DNA of 64,000 bases, taken from Sipunculus nudus (taxonomy: Eukaryota > Annelida > Sipuncula > Golfingiida > Sipunculidae). The stretch covers positions 45,614,456 through 45,678,455 of the forward strand of contig CM049318.1 of NCBI GenBank assembly GCA_026874595.1. Reading direction: 5' to 3'. The stretch's first letter is position 1. The number at the start of each line of letters is the position of its first letter. Positions 61,255-64,000 of this stretch are shown here, piece by piece. The position numbers were made by a program, and so were the translations under genes. The notes beneath the pieces are model-generated. The model was given only the letters and a program-made list of their open reading frames with translations. It made no database searches and was not told the origin of the DNA.

Positions 61255-61975
61255 TCCATTTGTTGATTCGGTTGGAATGACTCAATTTCAAAATCAGGTT
61301 ACTTCCATTTACTTAATATGTGAAAAATCTGTCATTATATCACAGATGATGCTTGTAATTGTACTTAAAAATGCAACTGTCACTTCCAGATTAGACTATG
61401 GCGTGCCAGGATTACTCATCAGTACGATACAGCTTTTCAAAATACTGAGGCCAGGATTATAACTCAGATGTAAAAAAATTGCCCATATCACCCCAATACT
61501 GATACAACTGCACTGGTTACCTAAGGAATATTAGATTCAGTTTAAGATTCTCCTTTGTACTTACAAATCTTTGAAAGGTCTGGACCTATCATATCCAAGT
61601 GATCTTATTGTTCAACACATTCCATAAACAGCCCTGCATTCTTTGAAAAAGTGCTTATTGGCAACACCGATGACCAGGACTGTCATTTTTGTGGAGAAAT
61701 GTTTTAGAATAGTTGCCCAGGCTCTGTATAACAGCTTACCTTATTATTATGCTTATTCTTTAGTTACCTTCAAATCATGTTTAAAAACATTTAATTGAAT
61801 CATTTTGTATCTAAACTCTTACAATAAATGTATTAATTTTTATCATTCTTACATTTCATTGTATTGTACATTTAACTTAAGCTTTCATGCTTTTAATTGT
61901 ACAGCGTTTTAGCACAAGATTCCCTTCCAGATTTAGTGCTGTATAAATATTTTCATAATAATAATAATAAAAAAA
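61255..61975 (+). pseudogene. CR1/L2-like LINE C-terminal remnant with 3' tail
   Basis: The plus strand encodes, in broken frames, SRLDYG (about 61,386), ITPILIQLHWLPKEY (about 61,480-61,527), FKILLCTYKSLKGLDLSY and later ALYNSLP. This is the C-terminal end typical of CR1/L2-type reverse transcriptases. The tail TTGTACAGCG...TAGTGCTGTATAAATA followed by (ATA)n at about 61,955-61,975 is the usual 3' end of that group. Stops and shifts make it a pseudogene. It lacks the RT catalytic core, so it is a heavily 5'-truncated insertion. Confidence 0.75.
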
Positions 61976-62789
61976 AAGAATTATCAGTAATAAAAATAAT
62001 AATATATATATACAGAAAACACACTTATTTCCTGTTAATTTAATATAATGTAAATGTTGCAGTCCGCTATCAGATATCACAGTATATTGCAGTACTAAAT
62101 TTGTAGGCAGTATCCAGTCCTATTATATACATAATCTGATTTATACTTGCTCCAATGTATTTAGCTCTGAACACAGCATGTGACATCCCAATGACCTTCC
62201 ACTCACAGGCTATGAGAAATGGAGGATTCATTAGGTTTGGCAAGCTGCCAAACACCCAGTCAGTTTTCCCTGGGAAAGGTATATGATTGGCTCAGCATGT
62301 AAACAATGATTAGAAGCCTGCACCCTGCAGAGCTGGTAAAAGAAATTTTGATTGGCGTGTAAACAAACATTGGTACACCAGTGGCAAGCTCTTTTGGCAC
62401 TGCAAGAGGAAATATCCAAACAGTTGGGGATATCTGACCCCAGGCCATACCAGCAAGTAAGTATAGAGGCTCTCTAGAAAGGTGACAATTGCAACATGTA
62501 TTCCAACAGGGAGGGGCCGTTGAAAAAATCTGTGCCACCAAAACCTGTTGACCACAGTGCAAATTGACGGGCACCCCTAAGAACATCCTTTTGTGCTGGT
62601 GATACCTACAATGTGATTAGTAAAATATTACACAGGAGAATTTCCTCAGAGACTGCACTGTCCGGTGGCCAAACCTGATGGGCAATCGTGGTTTCTTGCA
62701 GCAGTTAGTATACATAGCGATTAGTTGGGATGAGTGTAACTGCTGCTTATAGAGCATAACTTGAGAAGTGAGGAGTTGTTGTCTTTTGT
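61976..62789. other. Spacer, nothing recognised
   Basis: One perfect short hairpin, GTTTGGCA-AGC-TGCCAAAC, lies at about 62,236-62,254. Minus-strand frames of up to 108 codons show no family signature. Confidence 0.4.
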
Positions 62790-63353
62790 TTTAGTGTTAT
62801 GACTACGGTTAGTTCCCATATTTCTGTGACAAGCACCTTTTACTGTGACAAGTATGATGATTAATTTTTAAAGAGTTAAGATCAGTACCATACATCTGAG
62901 ACAAGCATCTTTTACTGTGAAAAGTGTGATGGCTTGTTGTCTTTCAAGGATTAGGGTTAGTACCGATCCCTCTGTTACAAGCTGCTTTTACTGAGACAAG
63001 TGTGATGACAAGTTGCCTTTGGAGGGTTAGCGTTAGTACCCATACCATTGTGATAAGCACATTTGACAGACATAAATGTGATGAAATATTTTTGAAGAGG
63101 AAGGGTTAGAACAATAACTCAGAGACAAGCACCTTTTATTGTTACAAGTGTGGTGACTTGTTGTCTTTTTAGGGCTAGGGTTAGTACATGTACCTCTGTG
63201 ACAAGCACCAATACCATGACAGTCTAATACCTCTGTGACAAGCACACTTTACTGTCATAATTTTGAATACTTGTTGTCTTTCAGGGCTTAAGGTTTGTAC
63301 CAATCCCTCTGGGACAACCAACTTTTACTATGACAAGTGTGATGACATGTTGT
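62790..63353 (+). repeat. ~75-bp minisatellite, about seven units
   Basis: The word gacaagc (or close variants) recurs at about 62,828, 62,900, 62,976, 63,050, 63,124, 63,200, 63,238 and 63,313. Spacing is 72-76 bp except for one 38-bp half unit. Units contain cttttactgtgacaagtgtg, ttgttgtcttt and ttagggttagtacc. Confidence 0.8.
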
Positions 63354-63767
63354 TAGCTCAGCTGACTATAAGTCATCTGAGCTATAGTCGTGGTCCATTG
63401 TCCGTCGTCCGTCTGTCTGTCTGTCTTGCCGTCCGTCCGTCTGTCTGTCTGGATGTCCGTCCGTAAGACTGGCACGTTTCGACACTGTTGGACCTACAAA
63501 TCTGAAATTCGGCATACAGTTAGATGTCCCCAAAATCTCCTACCATGTCGAAAATTGGGTCAATAGGACTTCGTTCCTTCGAAATATTAAAGAAAAACCT
63601 CAATTTTTTATTAGAAATCTATTTTTACTCTTCAGGACTGCCTAATATCAAAACCACTCATCTGGTTTTCGTCATATTTACCATAAATATTCCTCTATAT
63701 AGTTCCTATGTACATGCCAGAAATTAAGTCAGTATTGTTTAATTTAAAAAAGTTATGGGCCCAAACA
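63354..63767 (+). mobile_element. Family A 5' part, interrupted by an LTR
   Basis: The 5' hairpin TAGCTCAG...CTGAGCTA (63,354-63,384) is perfect and directly abuts the minisatellite. A long TGTCCGTC/TGTCTGTC tract follows (63,399-63,465). The copy closely resembles 7,021-7,375 and stops at 63,767 (gggcccaaaca). Confidence 0.7.
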
Positions 63768-63902
63768 TGTAATATATTAGTGGCAGACACCAATCTGTTT
63801 TATAGTTTAATGAATAAGAGATAGAAGGCGCCACTAGCGGTTTGAACTAATAAACGTATTATTGTGAATCTGGTGTTGCTCCAGTCACTGACATAAAATA
63901 CA
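63768..63902 (+). mobile_element. Probable 5' LTR of a retrotransposon
   Basis: Family A sequence breaks off at TGTAATATATTAGTGGCAG. A 135-bp block follows that contains AATAAA (about 63,849) and ends ACATAAAATACA at 63,902. It has TG...CA ends, an internal polyadenylation signal and, five bases later, TTGGCAACGAGGTG, a plausible primer-binding site. Short LTRs of this type are known from Ty3-like elements in bivalves. The coding region would lie beyond the window. Confidence 0.45.
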
Positions 63903-64000
63903 TAAGATTGGCAACGAGGTGTCAAGAAAAGTTTGGACCCGACATTCGTGCAACTGTTTTTCTCGATGTGTAGACATCGATTTTGTGTGTTAGTTCGGCT
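63903..64000 (+). other. Leader of the putative LTR element, cut by the window end
   Basis: The sequence TTGGCAACGAGGTGTC begins about five bases after the LTR. No frame can be judged in the remaining 98 bases. Confidence 0.35.

Noticed and set aside
62260-62586. 108-codon minus-strand frame with hydrophobic stretches
   Set aside because: No recognisable family, no promoter or splice context, and overlapping frames of similar length; length alone is insufficient.

Overview
This window looks like AT-rich intergenic DNA from a marine or freshwater invertebrate, most likely a bivalve mollusc. The basis is the density of short non-autonomous elements that begin with a hairpin followed by TGTCCGTC-rich DNA, the pearl-like internal tandem arrays (a class described from bivalves), and the repeated TGACCTTTGACCT-type sequences. 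No bacterial-style gene organisation is present. I see no complete host gene, rRNA or CRISPR array. Short open frames are almost all chance, and many start on TTG or GTG.

Layout. Positions 430-3,630 hold a satellite with a ~232 bp monomer arranged as a ~700 bp trimer. A candidate host promoter and first exon lies near 5.07-5.17 kb, and a second near 15.0-15.2 kb. From 7.0 to 14.3 kb is a nest of one repeat family (here family A) with a 5'-truncated, frameshifted LINE at 11.3-13.5 kb. Positions 17.6-18.4 and 26.4-28.0 kb carry two copies of another family (C) with arrays built from the palindromes CATATATG and CTTATAA. Positions 19,448-23,980 are the best-preserved coding element: a hAT-like DNA transposon with 15-bp terminal inverted repeats, a 5-bp target duplication and one uninterrupted 833-codon transposase frame. 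Its target is a dispersed sequence (R1) whose unoccupied paralogue lies at 36.8-38.0 kb, so the insertion can be read directly.

From 29.1 to 34.3 kb is a family B element on the minus strand, interrupted by a family C element carrying a 290-bp dimeric array. Positions 36.5-44.7 kb are further A copies, with a very recent 295-bp duplication. Positions 45.4-47.5 kb are a plus-strand B copy. Positions 49.7-54.6 kb are a three-level nest (A-like, then D, then two E elements). The end holds a candidate minus-strand LTR (55.7-56.1 kb), a decayed protein-coding repeat (59.2-60.3 kb), a CR1/L2-like LINE tail (61.3-62.0 kb), a 75-bp minisatellite (62.8-63.35 kb), a truncated A element and a probable 5' LTR running off the window.

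Main idea: families A/B, C, D and E differ in sequence but share one architecture. Each has a 5' terminal hairpin, one arm of that hairpin repeated in inverted form near (not at) the 3' end, then a 3' hairpin and a short terminus, CTAGT in C, D and E. That is the signature of Helitron2/Helentron-type rolling-circle elements. Several carry internal tandem arrays, and the E insertions sit in T-tracts of the D array. None encodes a Rep/helicase here, so any activity would have to be supplied from elsewhere.
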